Shown in pieces: positions 46,339-58,900 of a stretch of 64,000 nucleotides of DNA. The notes under the pieces were generated by a model, which saw only the letters and a program-made list of their open reading frames with translations, made no database searches and was not told the origin of the DNA. Positions within the stretch are counted from its first letter, which is position 1. Each line of letters opens with the position of its first letter. The stretch is from Ancistrus triradiatus (taxonomy: Eukaryota; Chordata; Actinopteri; Siluriformes; Loricariidae), in the NCBI GenBank assembly GCA_025084515.1, contig JAJAGP010003266.1, forward strand, positions 1 to 64,000. Direction: 5' to 3'. The position numbers were made by a program, and so were the translations under genes.

Positions 46339-47959
46339 TAACAAATGACCATCCAGCATATACAGATTCCCTGTACGGAGACTGCTTGTGATTCATTACA
46401 TCATACAATGGAAGTCTGGTTCAAATCTCATTAAAATGTGAATATTCACAAACTTCAGGTTGATCTGGAAACCCCATGAATGACTCCTTCTGAAGAAAGA
46501 ATTAATTGGGTTCAATATTATACACCAGTCCCATTTGTTTCTATTTTTGATGTTATCAATGTCAAAGCAACACATTGGTATACAGATATGATCTTCACAG
46601 TCTAAGTGATACAAAAGGCATGGAGTTGCCTTGTCCCAAAACTTTTGAGAAAGGACGAGAAAAACAGTACTCCAAGTTATGAATAGGTAAAAAATTTTGG
46701 ATTTGTTCATCAGAATATGATGAAATTAATTTGATTTAATTCAAAACCTAACCTTGCTTAGCAATGTCCTTTACATTTGTAAGTCGGGTACATGAATTTT
46801 TGCCACATATTGCATAGACTATAAACTAAAAACTATTTGCTGTGGCAAAACAGTTCAGCTACTTCCTTGACACTACGGCATTTTGCAGTCCCAAATGTAA
46901 TCACCCCTTTTTGCCAATCATTAACACCTGCTTTCTGACCCATTTTCTACAAATCGAATGAGACGGTCACTGCACTGTACCACCTCTCTTCTCAATCTAT
47001 GAATCCCATCGTATACACCCCGCGGTTATTTATAGACCGATCACCCTTAAGTAAGTACAACCTTAAACACCCAAGGTGACTTTTTGGAGCTTACAAACTT
47101 CCAGTATTAAGGGCGAGGTTTTAAAAGTAACCCAGAGTTGACCAAACTTGAACATAATCCTGTCCAAGTATTATTTTTGGCACAAATCCATCAAACCACC
47201 TGTCATAACAGTGCAATGATTTATTGGTAAATCCATAATTTATATGGAAGACATCTCACGAAAACCAACACTGAAAAGTTTTAAGAAGATTAGACTTTAA
47301 TGTTCCAATATTCCTAATGTTCTAAACTTTAATGTGGACACTTGTCACTACCGGAGTGCTGCAACAGCAACCCCTGCGATGGACTGGTGTCCCATCAAAG
47401 CCATGCCTACACCTGAGCCCTGTGTTCTCCGGGGACGACCAGGAAAAAGATGCATCTAGGCCTGTCCACAACTGTAATCAAACTAATTCCCTTCCCTTAC
47501 AAATTGGCTTGTATGCGTTTCCATCAGGATATGACCGGTGCCATCATGTTTTTTTTCTTAAATGGTAGGTGATAGATGGATGTAGAGTGGATAGAATTTG
47601 TCAGGTCCTACCCTGGATTTCGACTCCTGCACCTTACGTGTGCCGTGTGGTTAGAGGTTTCTGCTTTTCCAAATATAATGGCCGATTGAGATTTGTCATT
47701 TGTTGGAGGTTTACTGCATGTGTGTAATATCAGGGGTCTAGAAAAGACAGAACAGCTCCTCCCTAGACCTAAGCATGTTTCTCATCTGCATTTATTCATC
47801 TATTGAATCATCTATCTTACTACTGTACATAGAGAACAAACTGTCCATTATTCATAAGCTTTTATGCACACTGGCGATGCCTTGCTGCTGGTATCTGCTA
47901 TTACCTTCAGCACAAAGTCATGACACCAGAAATTAGTTCCCATAGTGCTATAGGGCAAC
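46339..47959. other. Mostly unassigned intergenic sequence
   Basis: Only the degraded repeat at 47355 is recognised. 49001-49859, 50031-50664 and 50876-51338 are AT-rich and also without a recognised gene. Confidence 0.5.
47355..47480 (+). repeat. Degraded fragment of a common fish dispersed repeat
   Basis: GCGATGGACTGGTGTCCCAT and CTGTGTTCTCCGGGGACGAC, plus GACCAGGAAAAAGATG, follow the usual order of this repeat's 3' body. Confidence 0.5.
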
Positions 47960-49000
47960 AGCTAAAAACGTTCTTCAGGGTTCCCCTTCTGTTGCACAGC
48001 TCTTGCCCCAACAGAAGAGACTGGGTAACGTGTCATAAACCAACAGGTTGAGGAGCATTTTCTTATAAGGTTCTGCCTTCAGAGCATAGAGCAAGAGTTT
48101 CTCACAAAACTCTTTCATTCCAGCATTCTACTTGCTCTTTACACTACCTCTTACTACTACTGCTCTTACCTTTTTGTAGCAGATGGCTGAACTGCTATGT
48201 GATACTGCTCAGCAAGAAGCCAGCTTTCCCTGCCTCTTGTGCTCTTCATCATTTCCACCCTGTTCTGGTCTCATTCACAGCCTGTGAGATCTTGGGGTCA
48301 CTGGACTCTCTGTACTAAAGCAGCTCTCTTGCATAAATGACCATGAACTATTCAGTCAGGCCGCTGATGAGAAGTTTCTTTCTTTTTCTTCCCCCACACT
48401 GAGCGATGCTGATAAGGAACTGTGAATCCGAGGTGAAGGTTTACCCTCCTCTTGAAACCATCGAACACAGACAGTGCAAATGCATACACCATCAGAGACC
48501 ACATGACCCTGGGAAGAATTCCATGCAGGTAAATCCAAACTTTAAACTCACGTGGCAGCTCTGATCTATCCACAGCCTTAAGCCACAACTCCAGGTCTTG
48601 ATTTGTCACCTTGATCAACATGGAGTCTTTCACAATTAGCAGAACCCATCTTGTACCTGGAACTGACACTGTTCCTACCATCAGATCATTCAGAAAGGCT
48701 CTGATGGGTGTTTGCCATATTCCAGACTTGGTGAGGGACCTCTGCTGACTTTACCAGCATATTCATGGACATCATAGACATATCACAAAAATGGTACAAC
48801 CTGTGAATATGCTCTTTTCCGATAAGATGTTATTGTTCCCAAAGAGACTCTTAGCAATTCAGATGATAATCCAAAACGGTTTTCTCTGGAATGTTGCATC
48901 AGTTCAGAACTTTCTCTCCTAGCTTATGGGAGATAGACCCATAGGCATTCATTAGATTTAGCCATGGAACTGCCAGGACTCCTTGTTCTTTGGACTTCTT
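47960..49000 (-). pseudogene. Second reverse-transcriptase relic (different non-LTR-like family)
   Basis: Minus-strand reading gives, in broken frames, AVPWLNLMNAYGSISHKL, MSMNMLVKSAEV, then an open 109-codon part (48352-48681) with TNQDLELWLKAVDRSELPRE and HGILPRVMWSLMVYAF, and further on VYDTLPS. These match in my memory a widespread fish RT family with an FMDD-type catalytic box; here the box itself is lost. The clade is not assigned. Many stops; long dead. Confidence 0.62.
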
Positions 49001-49859
49001 CAGTTGTGAAATTAACCCTAATTTAGTTTTAGGAGCATTCAGATCACTTTCCTTTACAACGTACTAAAAGTTTAAAACCCTTTTCCAAGCCAAGTTGTTT
49101 TTCCTTCTTCCTTTAAACACCACATTTGCTGCATGTGACACTTCACAGTTCTGTTATTCAGATTTTCTATAATAAAAGGCTTGTTTTTCCAAAACAAAAA
49201 AAAGCAGTTTCAAACAAAACGGTAGATTAATAAATAGTAGGGTGTTGCTTTGCTACAAAGAAATATCAGTAACCAATAACGCAACTAAATTAAAATTGTT
49301 TACTGTACATTCTAGACTCAAACCAGAGACTCAAGATTCGACTCAGACTCACACATATACATACAAATGACAGGATTTCAACAGATTTATCCAGAAAACC
49401 ATGAAAATATGAAGAAAATTAGTCCAGACGACCTACTTGTGTCTCAGAATTTGACTGACTTGTTAATGTTCAATTAAAATTTGCTGAAATATGCTTTATC
49501 GTGTATTACCAACAGAGGCTGTGTTAAATTTTCATTTAGACAAATCAACAAAACTTCCAGTTGTGCACAACACCAAATTTCATAATGAGATTTTCACATT
49601 TTTATAAGAATAGCCCTTATATATGAATCTCTACAGTGTTGAAGTTTAGGTTTGGCCCATTTTTGCCCAGAAGTGTCTGCTGAGTAAAGTGTAACTGATA
49701 GCTTGGCCTCTTTCCAATTGGTTTGCCTTTGCTTGCTCAATATGTAAATTGTAAGTCTTCATTTCTTACATCTATCCGATTTGTGTTTTAATTTGATACA
49801 TATCAATATATTTTTTGTGAGAAAGATCAGTATTTTAGGTTAAATTCGCCAAAACTTAC

Positions 49860-50030
49860 AGTTTTACGTCGCCGCGCACGCTGAGGCAATATTTCGAGCA
49901 ACCTTACCAGAAGGACCCATTTCAAAATGAGCACGAGCCGCTTTCTGCGACCTATAGGAGCGTGAGCGAGAAACTCCACCGGTATTTAAATGGACGTCCC
50001 GTGACCTTCCGAATTGCGTTTTCCTATCGT
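49860..50030. other. Small CpG-rich island upstream of cyp26c1
   Basis: ACGTCGCCGCGCACGCTG, GAGCACGAGCCGC, TATTTAAATGGACGTCCCG and GTGACCTT (half-site) in otherwise AT-rich DNA, about 1.6 kb upstream of the predicted promoter. Confidence 0.4.
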
Positions 50031-50664
50031 GTTTAAATTAATTAATGATGTCGGATGTGAATGTAATATGATAATGCCGTTGTTTGTGGGTGTAGTTTTT
50101 AAGTTTCCTCACGTCTTTCCCAAATGACAAATGTTTTAGCAGAATTTTATAACTTATTAAAAACGCAAAAATGCAGATGGTTTGCTATAATAAAATATGT
50201 TTAAATGTGAATAATTCATACAGGCCATGTACCTCCATATCTAGCCTACTGGAAGGAATCAGAAAGGCAGGGTTATAATGCTTTGCAAAATATTTTGCAG
50301 TTTGATTGTATAATAGCCTACCAAACTGCGTGAATAGAAATGTCCATGTCTTTTTAAAGTTAAGCTTAAATTTAGTGATTGCTCTTTGGGAAAAAGCTTT
50401 TTAATTGGTAGCTATGATTAACAATAAATTCACTTAAATTTAGACCTATAGTTGTAGGATCGGCCCTATGCTCAAAAGACAACGCATAGCACTTAATTTC
50501 TAAGGCTAAGGCATTAAATGTAATCCCAGCTCACATAAGTTACTTTAACTGCTCCCATTTCTCGTTTTTGTTGGTGCCCAACTTTTTATAGTGTTCACCT
50601 TACTCAGTAAATATTTGGCAGCATCCACGGCAACAGTAGCCTATAAAGAAAAAAGGACAAATAG

Positions 50665-50875
50665 TCAAAGTCAGATGTATTTCTATAGCGCTTTTTACAA
50701 TGGAGCATTGTCTCAATGCAGGTTCACAATTTTCTGTTGCCTTCTATTATAAGCCCAAAGCGCAAACTGAGCAAGCCTAGGGTGACAGTGGAAAAGAAAG
50801 ACTCCCTAAACATTATAAGGAAGAAACCTTGGGAGGACCAAGACTCCGAATGGTACCCAACCTCCTTGGGTAAGA
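50665..50875 (-). mobile_element. LINE 3'-tail fragment, minus strand
   Basis: ATAGCGCTTTTTACAATGGA, GCAAGCCTAGGGTGACAGTG and AAGAAACCTTGGGAGGACCA; lies about 700 bp upstream of the cyp26c1 promoter region. Confidence 0.82.
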
Positions 50876-51334
50876 ATTAAACTAAGTTATCTAATTAGTA
50901 AATGTATAGTGATAGTTTCAATAGACTTTTCAATAAAGAGAAATAATACATGTCAGTAACAATAATCAGATTGGGGAAAAAGCAAAACTAGTGGGAATCA
51001 TATACAAAAGTTTTTAGAGTACACTGGGGGAAACTGTTAAAAAATAGTCCTTACTATGGACGCTTTTATTAATATTTAAAACAAAAGCTGACCAATAAAC
51101 GATGCCTTGCCACCCATGAATCGAAACCTAAGGTTCGTTTGGCTTAGATTTCAAAAGTATTAGCTGTAGTTAGTAAAGCAGTAACTTTAGCTATTTGGAC
51201 ACAACACAAATATGTCTATTATGGATATGTTTAAAACTTATTAGATTAACGCATGGATCCAGTGCTCAGACCGTATAACTGACATATATTTTAGCAAACA
51301 TGGGGAAAAAAACCTATTGAAGCTTGTACTCTAA

Positions 51335-51338
<4 letters not shown>

Positions 51339-51400
<62 letters not shown>
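51339..51400 (+). repeat. (AG)31 microsatellite upstream of cyp26c1
   Basis: Uninterrupted AG dinucleotides for 62 bp, ending about 150 bp upstream of the TATA box. Flanked by ordinary sequence. Confidence 0.98.
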
Positions 51401-51405
<5 letters not shown>

Positions 51406-51489
51406 GATTGGCTACCTGTGATTATAGCTACTCAATGAGTTGCTCTCTCTCAGCTCTATAACTTATTCGCTTCCCCAGTGATTTATCAA

Positions 51490-51552
51490 TGACCTCTTCA
51501 CCGTTCAGGCAAAAAAAAAACCTAACCTCCGACGTCACTGGATGTTTATAAA
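51490..51552 (+). promoter_or_regulatory. Candidate cyp26c1 core promoter: DR2-like receptor site, CRE-like site, TATA box
   Basis: TGACCT CT TCACCG at 51490-51503 reads, on the minus strand, as CGGTGA-(2)-AGGTCA, a DR2-type arrangement of nuclear-receptor half-sites with one mismatch in the first. GACGTCAC at 51531 is CRE-like, and TATAAA is at 51547-51552. CYP26 genes are known to be induced by retinoic acid through RAR/RXR sites, so the position fits, but short sites of this kind also occur by chance. Confidence 0.45.
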
Positions 51553-51576
51553 GCACGGGGAAGCGGAGATGCGCCG

Positions 51577-51694
51577 ATAAGAGACGGGCACGTGCACACC
51601 TTGGACGGGACGCATGCTACTGTTTTTACTTTTTTTTACTTCATTGCAAGAACTTTTACGTGTCTTCTCGGAATGCTTTTACATTTATATCCAG
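51577..51694 (+). other. cyp26c1: Probable non-coding first exon of cyp26c1
   Basis: Inferred from a TATA box at 51547-51552, about 30 bp upstream of this start, and a strong donor CCAG|GTAAGG at 51694/51695. A pyrimidine-tract acceptor at 52651-52652 (CTTTTATTTCAG) would join it to a 5' leader 52653-52768. The start is a prediction. An alternative is an unspliced leader beginning near a TATATAG at about 52506. Confidence 0.45.
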
Positions 51695-52652
51695 GTAAGG
51701 CTGTTTACATCATGCTTTGTTTTCATTTGACTCCTGTTACCTGATCTGTCCTGCGTTTGGTCCTGCGCGTACAAAAACCGGAGCCGTGCGCTCCCGGTAG
51801 CTATTTAATGGTCAATGTGAGGGGGGATTCGATCTGATTTAATGGAAATGACCCAAGAACGGAGTCCTTCTTCTGGTATAAAGTCGAATGAAAGACATGC
51901 CAGTGCAAGTATCTTGTAAAACTATTTGGCATACCTGTCGTTGCGCCTTTACAAGACATCTTTCTTTTCCTCAAAAGGATCCAAGACGATCTTTCCAAGC
52001 TACCTGAGAATTTTAAAGATAAGAAAAAAACCCACCAAAAATCAACAGTAATGACGTTTTAAAATCTGCAGTCAAACTGGAGATGCATGATTAATCTTTA
52101 ATGTAGCTCTTTAATGAGACGCTCGCAACCACACAAGAAAACGTCTTGGACTTTATTCTTTCTAAAACTAAAACTACGAATCAACACTGTTATGGTGCTA
52201 AAATCAGATTTATCATACAGTCTCAACTTAAAAAATGACATTTTTTCTTATATCTACATAAAAGCAAAAAGCAAAAAAAAAACAAATGTCTCAACTCCCA
52301 ACTGAAAACTTAGTTTCAGTTTTAGTGAAAGATTTTTTTTTTTTAATTTCAAATCAAATTCACCTGTGTCTGAAACCTTCTTTACTAACTCTAATCAAAG
52401 TTTTAAAATGTGCTTTCCAATTGAATCTGTTTGAGGAGGGTAACCAGAGGGTTTCTATCTCGATCCAACTATTTCTTTTTTTATCTTTGAGATATTTGCG
52501 GATTGTATATAGTAAATATCAAAATCCACCAGAGAATGATCGTAAAGTCAAAAAGTAACTTTTAAATGTAATATTTTCGATCTCTTAGAGCCACCAGGAA
52601 GGTCTTGGCCATTCCCTCAAACCTAACTAAAACATTATCACTTTTATTTCAG

Positions 52653-52768
52653 CAAGTTGAAGATTTCACACATTAAACAGGAGGACTCTCACATAAGCTG
52701 CCGGACATATTGTTTTCCTCACGCAAGCATTCTTGAGGACATCTTTTTTTGGACTCTTATGGTTGGAC
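52653..52768 (+). other. cyp26c1: 5' leader of cyp26c1 immediately before the start codon
   Basis: Lies between a plausible acceptor (AG at 52651-52652) and the ATG at 52769. It contains an upstream ATG at 52759 whose eight-codon frame overlaps the main start. Confidence 0.5.
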
Positions 52769-52975
52769 ATGATGTTTGGGAATGAGAGCTGGTTTGGGTC
52801 GGCGCTTCTCGCGCTGCTGCACTCCGTGGTTCCCGCGCTGCTGCTGCTGGCGGCCTCGCGCTGGTTGTGGGCGCTCAGGTGGAGCTCCACGCGCGATAAG
52901 GCTTGCGCGCTTCCACTCCCGGAGGGCTCCATGGGCTGGCCTTTGATTGGAGAGACGTTTCACTGGCTCTCTCAG
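52769..52975 (+). CDS. cyp26c1: cyp26c1 coding exon 1
   Basis: 69 codons from ATG to CAG with donor GTAACA. Two consecutive ATG codons (52769 and 52772) head the frame; the first has G at -3. The exon encodes a hydrophobic membrane anchor rich in Leu/Ala/Val, a basic stretch (RWSSTRDKA) and the LPLPEGSMGWPLIGETFHWLSQ-type hinge that ends exactly where the mammalian gene ends exon 1. The exon is much richer in GC than its surroundings. Confidence 0.92.
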
Positions 52976-55900
52976 GTAACAGCACGGACGCATAACATCT
53001 AATTAACTGCAATAAATGAGAATAAACTGTATAACCTCCATTACCCATTGGCACTTTAGAAACTGTTAATTAATTTTCATACCCACTTAATCCGATTCGG
53101 GGCAAAGGGGGGAGGAAGGGCCTAACTGGCAGCACAGCGCACAGCACTGTCTTCCTTTACATCTTCACCCTCCCTCCGTTTGACAGGGTTCCAGCTTTCA
53201 CATCTCCAGGCGAGAGAAACATGGCAACGTGTTTAAGACCCACCTCCTGGGGAAGCCCGTGATCCGCGTGACTGGAGCTGAAAACATCCGCAAGATCCTG
53301 CTCAGTGAACACACGCTCGTGAGCACGCAGTGGCCCCAAAGCACACGCATCATCCTCGGGCCGCACACCCTCGTCAACGCTGTTGGCGAGCTGCACAAGA
53401 AGAAGCGAAAAGTAAGCAAGCGTACGCGCCGACATCCTGCTGAACCCGAAAACGAAGGCTTTTAGGCTGAGCCAGGTCACAAAAGTAACGCTTTAAATTG
53501 TGGGTAGTCAAGGGCCCTTTAGGAAAGAGCAAAAAGCAATTTAGAGCAGAAAATAACCTTTCGAGAGTATTAAGGGTGCTTTAGGGAGAAACACTTCCAC
53601 TAAAGTTGTTCACCTCCCAAAGAACCTTTCTAAAGACAAACACTGGTAGTAGAACAGGTTGTATTGAACATCACAGTGAGTCTCATAATAGTACTTTGGA
53701 AAATGATAGGGTTCCACCTCCAACCTGTTAGTTAATCAACTTTCTGCCCTGTGAAATCAAAGTCCATAAAGAAATGATTTGCCAGATTTGATAGAGAACT
53801 CCATCAAACACCTTTGAGATGACTTGGAAAACAAACTGTGAGCCAGGTCTTATTGCCCACCATCAGTGCTTGCCCTCACTGTCCTGATTAAAAATCTAGT
53901 CACCAAACTTTCTGAAAAGAGGGCAAGATGTTACAGAAACAAAGTGGGGGAAAATTAGATACACCACTAATACTCGTGTTTTTGAATGTACTGTTTGGGT
54001 ATAAGTTAAGTAATTTGAGAATAAGTTATGTTATTTCAATATTCTATTCATTTGCACTATTGTCTTATATGCTATAGATATATTCTCTTTTATTATACGT
54101 TTCATAATAATTACATTACCTCTAATTTCAGTCTACATATTATATTTTATTATTATATAAAACATATGTTCTCTGTTAATATTTATTTAGTTTCTGCTCA
54201 TTTAAACTATTCCTATAATTGTATTAATTAGATAACTTAGTTATATTCTGAGGTTGGCTCCGTTTTTGAGTCCCAAGGGTTCTTCCTTATAAGGTTTATG
54301 GAGTTTTTCCTTGCCACTGTCACACTAGGCTTGTTGAATTTGGGATTGGGCTTAGATAATAGAAGATAATAGAACACGATAAAGCTATATAAATAAAAAG
54401 GTCATATTGAAGATCTGTTCATTACATAGAAATATAATGTAAAAACATATTTTGCCATCTCCGATTGTGTTTGAATCAGTGTTATATCATTGAGGTTTGC
54501 TGTCAAATTTGGCAGAGCTCCCAAAACCACATATAACGTTTTTCTAAAGGCAGTAAAGCCTTTCCTAGTCATTATCACAGAACTTGCACTTTCTTTTGAT
54601 TCTGTTGCTTGGTTTCCCGATAATGCCAATTCTTAGACATTAACGAGAGACTTTAAGATGTATTTGACGAACGGATGTGCTTCTTTTCTGAGTGTTTTCC
54701 AAAATCACTGAATTTAAACTGCTTCATTGCTGACTCTGCCCCATGACTAGTCTGGCGACCAGCATTGCAAACCGATAACCATAGGTCACTGCAGTGTGTC
54801 AATATATATAAAATAAGAACATGTATTCAGTTATAAGTGTCACATTTATTTCTAACGACATTTTGTTTGCGTTCTTTTTCGTGTGTTTCTTTTGTTGCTC
54901 TCAACAGCTTATGAAGCACGTGAAGATTAATGATGTAGAAAACGTGCTTGGGGGGAAAACTTTTAAATTAATAAACAAATTCATGATGCAACGATGGAGT
55001 TCAAGAAGTTCGTAGGGTTAACGATGTTTTTGGGAAATCCAGCCCTGACCAGTCAAACTTGAAATGTCAGATTAGGTCTATTTGCACATCGTTTTAATTC
55101 CATTCATTTTCGACGGCTGGTCAGATTTGAACAAATTGCCTTAACGTCACTGAAAATATATGAAATAATTTTTTTTGTATTTATATGCATTGTCTGCCTT
55201 AAGCTTTATGTCAGTCATATGACAGATGCCATAGTTATTATAGGGGAAAATACCAAGTTGGCTAAAATTGATTAAAATAACCAGTATATCTTGTGCTTAT
55301 ATCTCAATATATCACTCCTATGTTAGCTTACCTTATAAAACCCCTTACCATGTTCGAGGAACGTCATGGAGTGTGGAGAGTAGATAATAAATAAGATAAA
55401 TAGAGATAGGTGTAACATCAGTACTAATAGTAACCATTGGCATCTAGCCCCTGCACCCCTACATTGAGTGCCAGCACCCCTAAAAATAGTAAAAAGTTTT
55501 GTGTTGTTGTTTTAAACAGAAATCTGTCTCTGATAAGCTGAAAAAAATGTTAAAACCATAGAAAGTATGTGGATTAAATGGTATAATCCAGTTGATGACT
55601 TTGTAACCCATATGCTCAACATTAATGCACGATTTGTAGGTGTCTTTCCCATCATAGTGTTTCCCCTACAGTCACATGTCTTCCATCAAATGTATGGGAA
55701 TGACAATCCATAATTTGTTTAAAAAAGGAGGGGCTGGCCTCACTGGGACCCCTCTGGTTTTTAAAATGTCCCATATTTCAACTTATTACCATCAGTTAGT
55801 CTGTAAATGGTTAAAAAAATGTTAGTGTAACTTTTAACTTCTAACTTTCTTCATTAGATCCTGGCGAGGGTGTTTAGCCATGCAGCATTGGAAACCTACC

Positions 55901-58900
55901 TGACACGCTTGCAGGACGTGGTGAAGTGTGAAATCAGTAAGTGGTGCGCCGAAGCAGGCCCCGTGGACGTCTATGTCGGGGCGAGGTCGCTCACGTTTCG
56001 CATCGCCGTCCGTGTCTTGCTTGGCCTGAAGCTCGACGAGCAGCGCATCACCCATCTCTCTAAGACCTTTGAGCAACTCATGAACAACCTGTTCTCCTTG
56101 CCTGTGGATGCCCCTCTCAGTGGACTGCGCAAGGTGCGGCACCAGACATGCTAGTGCAATGGGTTAATTAACAATTACTCACCAGCTGATAAATTTAATG
56201 TACGTGCGTGACATTGGTGAAGAGCCATGGAAATGTGTATGGAACAAACTCTATTTGCTCATGTTGGAGATACTGGCCACTTAATTTACAGCTTCCTGAC
56301 ACTTACACTCAATTACAATTGTGCAACAGTACTGTGCAAAAGTCTTAGGCCATGATTAGGTTTGTTGTTTTAGCAATGGTATAACGACCATAAACTTCAA
56401 AATTGGATTCGACACTCTGTAACACTCTTTTCCACTGATCTTCATTACAGTCTTTGTGAGCTTTAGCATATCTTAGCCTTTTCACCCTGTTCCCTTTCTG
56501 AAAACGTGGCTTCTTGGCTGCTACCTTTCTAAAAAGACTGTAGACGGGTCAATCCAGATGAATTGTAAGGGGAGGTCACATTAAATAATTACCACTGTAG
56601 CCTATAAAAGTTGTTTGTTCTGCTTTTTTCAGTTTGTTTAATACTGCAAACAAATTTGTATTCTAATAAAAAGACTGAGAAATAATTATGTATGGTCATT
56701 AACTCATTGCTAAACCAATGGTGTATATATAATCTAATGGTGGCTTAAAACATTTGCACAGTCCTGCATGTAATCATTGACTGTATTGCCACTGATAGGT
56801 TCAAAACGGTCATCCAAATACAAAACATGAAGTACATCTTCACCATGCATTGAGCAATGGGATTGATATCAAATCCAAACAATGCAAGTTTCCATTGCTT
56901 TTCTATCTCTCTTGTTAGGGCATAAAGGCCCGCGACACTCTGCATGCCGAGATGGAGAACATCATCAAAGAAAAAATGAAGAAGCAGCACACGGACGAGT
57001 ACTGCGACGCCTTTGACTACATGCTGAGCGCCGCGAAGGAACACGACTACAACTTTACCATGCAGGAGCTCAAGGTATGACCTCCTTTCACCTCTCAAAT
57101 GAAGCTCCAAGGATGATCAGCTGGTCGCCAGTGGTGTGTTAAGAACATGTGATGAACAGTATCAACATGATATTGTTGAGATTTCTGAAGACATCAGATA
57201 AAAGTTGTTGAAGCAAATCAGGATGGAGAAAGGTTACAAGACCATCTATAATCCACAACAAGCACCTTAAGTCAACCTTTTAATTATCTTAGACTTACCT
57301 AGTAGCCTATTTTACCAATCGTATTACTTCATTTGCTGTCAATTAACATGAGTTTGTCACCAACTGGCCATGTAACCTATAAAGGCACATTTTCATATTT
57401 TGCTAAAGAATTTGCTCATGTGGGCCCTCTAGTGGCCTGGGCCCCTTGGCCTGTGCCCATAAAACCAATGGGATAATCCGAGCTTGTCCAAGAGCAAAGC
57501 ATGTCATAATCAGCAAGATCTCAAAAGAGCCCAGGGTAACTTCTAAGCAACTAAAGGCCTCTCTTATATGAGCACTGAACACTGAACAATCCAAAACATG
57601 CCAAAACTAAAATCAGAACACAAACTCTGAAGATTAGCAGGCTCTTTGACAGGATTAGTACTTTATTTAAGAAATTGCACACTATTTTACTGTCCAAGGA
57701 GCTTCTCTAGCATACTGGCTGTCAATCATTCTATCAACTAGGCCCCAACAATCAAAATCAAGTGGTGTGGTCACATAGGTTGCATGTCCTGATCTACAGT
57801 GGGGCAAAAAAATATTTAGTCAGCCACTGACTGTGCAAGTTCTCCTACTTAGAAAGTTGAGAGAGGTCTGTAATTTTAATCATAGCTACACTTCAACTAT
57901 GAGAGACAAAATGAGAAAAAAAAAATTCAGGAAATCACATTGTAGGATTTTGTAGTGTTTTAAAGAATTTAATTGTAAATCATGGTGGAAAATAAGTATT
58001 TGGTCACTCACAAATAAGCAGGATTTCTGGCTCTCACAGACCTGTAACAACTTCTTTAAGAAGCTCTTCTGTCCTCCACTCGTTACCTGTATTAATGGCA
58101 CCTGTTTGACCTCATTATCTGTATAAAAGACACCTGTCCACAGCCTCAAACAGTCAGACTCCAAACTCAACCATGGCCAAGACCAAAGTGCAGTCGAAGG
58201 ACAACTGGAAGAAAATTGTAGACTTGCACCAGGCTGGGAAGAGTGAATCTACAATAGGCAAGCAGGTTGGTGTGAATAAATCAACTGTGGGAGCAATGGA
58301 AGACATACAAAGACCATTGATAATCTCCCTCGATCTGGGGCTTCATGCAAGATCTCACTCTGTGGGATCAAAATGATTATGAGAACGGTGAGCAAAAATC
58401 CCAGAACTACATGGAGGGACCTGATGAATGACCTGCAGAGAGCTGGGACCAAAGTAACAAAGGCTGCCATCAGTAACACACTACGCCGAGAGGGACTCTG
58501 CCAGGCGTGCCCCCCTGCTTGAGCCAGTACATGTTCAGGCCTGTCTGAAGTTTGCCAGAGAGCATATGGATGATCCAGAAGAGGATTGGGAGGAGACTCT
58601 AAGTGTAAAAAACTCAACGGGGAGAGAATTGCTGAGTTGCATTCCCAAGAACACCATACCTACTGTGAAGCACATGGGGGTGGAAAAATCATGCTTTGGG
58701 GCTGTTTTTCTGCAAAGGGGACCAGAATGACTGATTCCGTGTGAGGGGAAGAATAAGAAAAAGAATGAACGGGGGCCATGTATCGAGAGGGAGATTTAAA
58801 GCCAAACCTCCTTCCATCAGTGGAGGAGCACTGAAGATGGAAACGTGGATGGCTCTTCAGGTCACAATGATCCCAAACACATTGCTTGGGCAACGAAGAA

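Noticed and set aside
55834..56142. 102-codon minus-strand frame
   Set aside because: Shadow of cyp26c1 exon 3.
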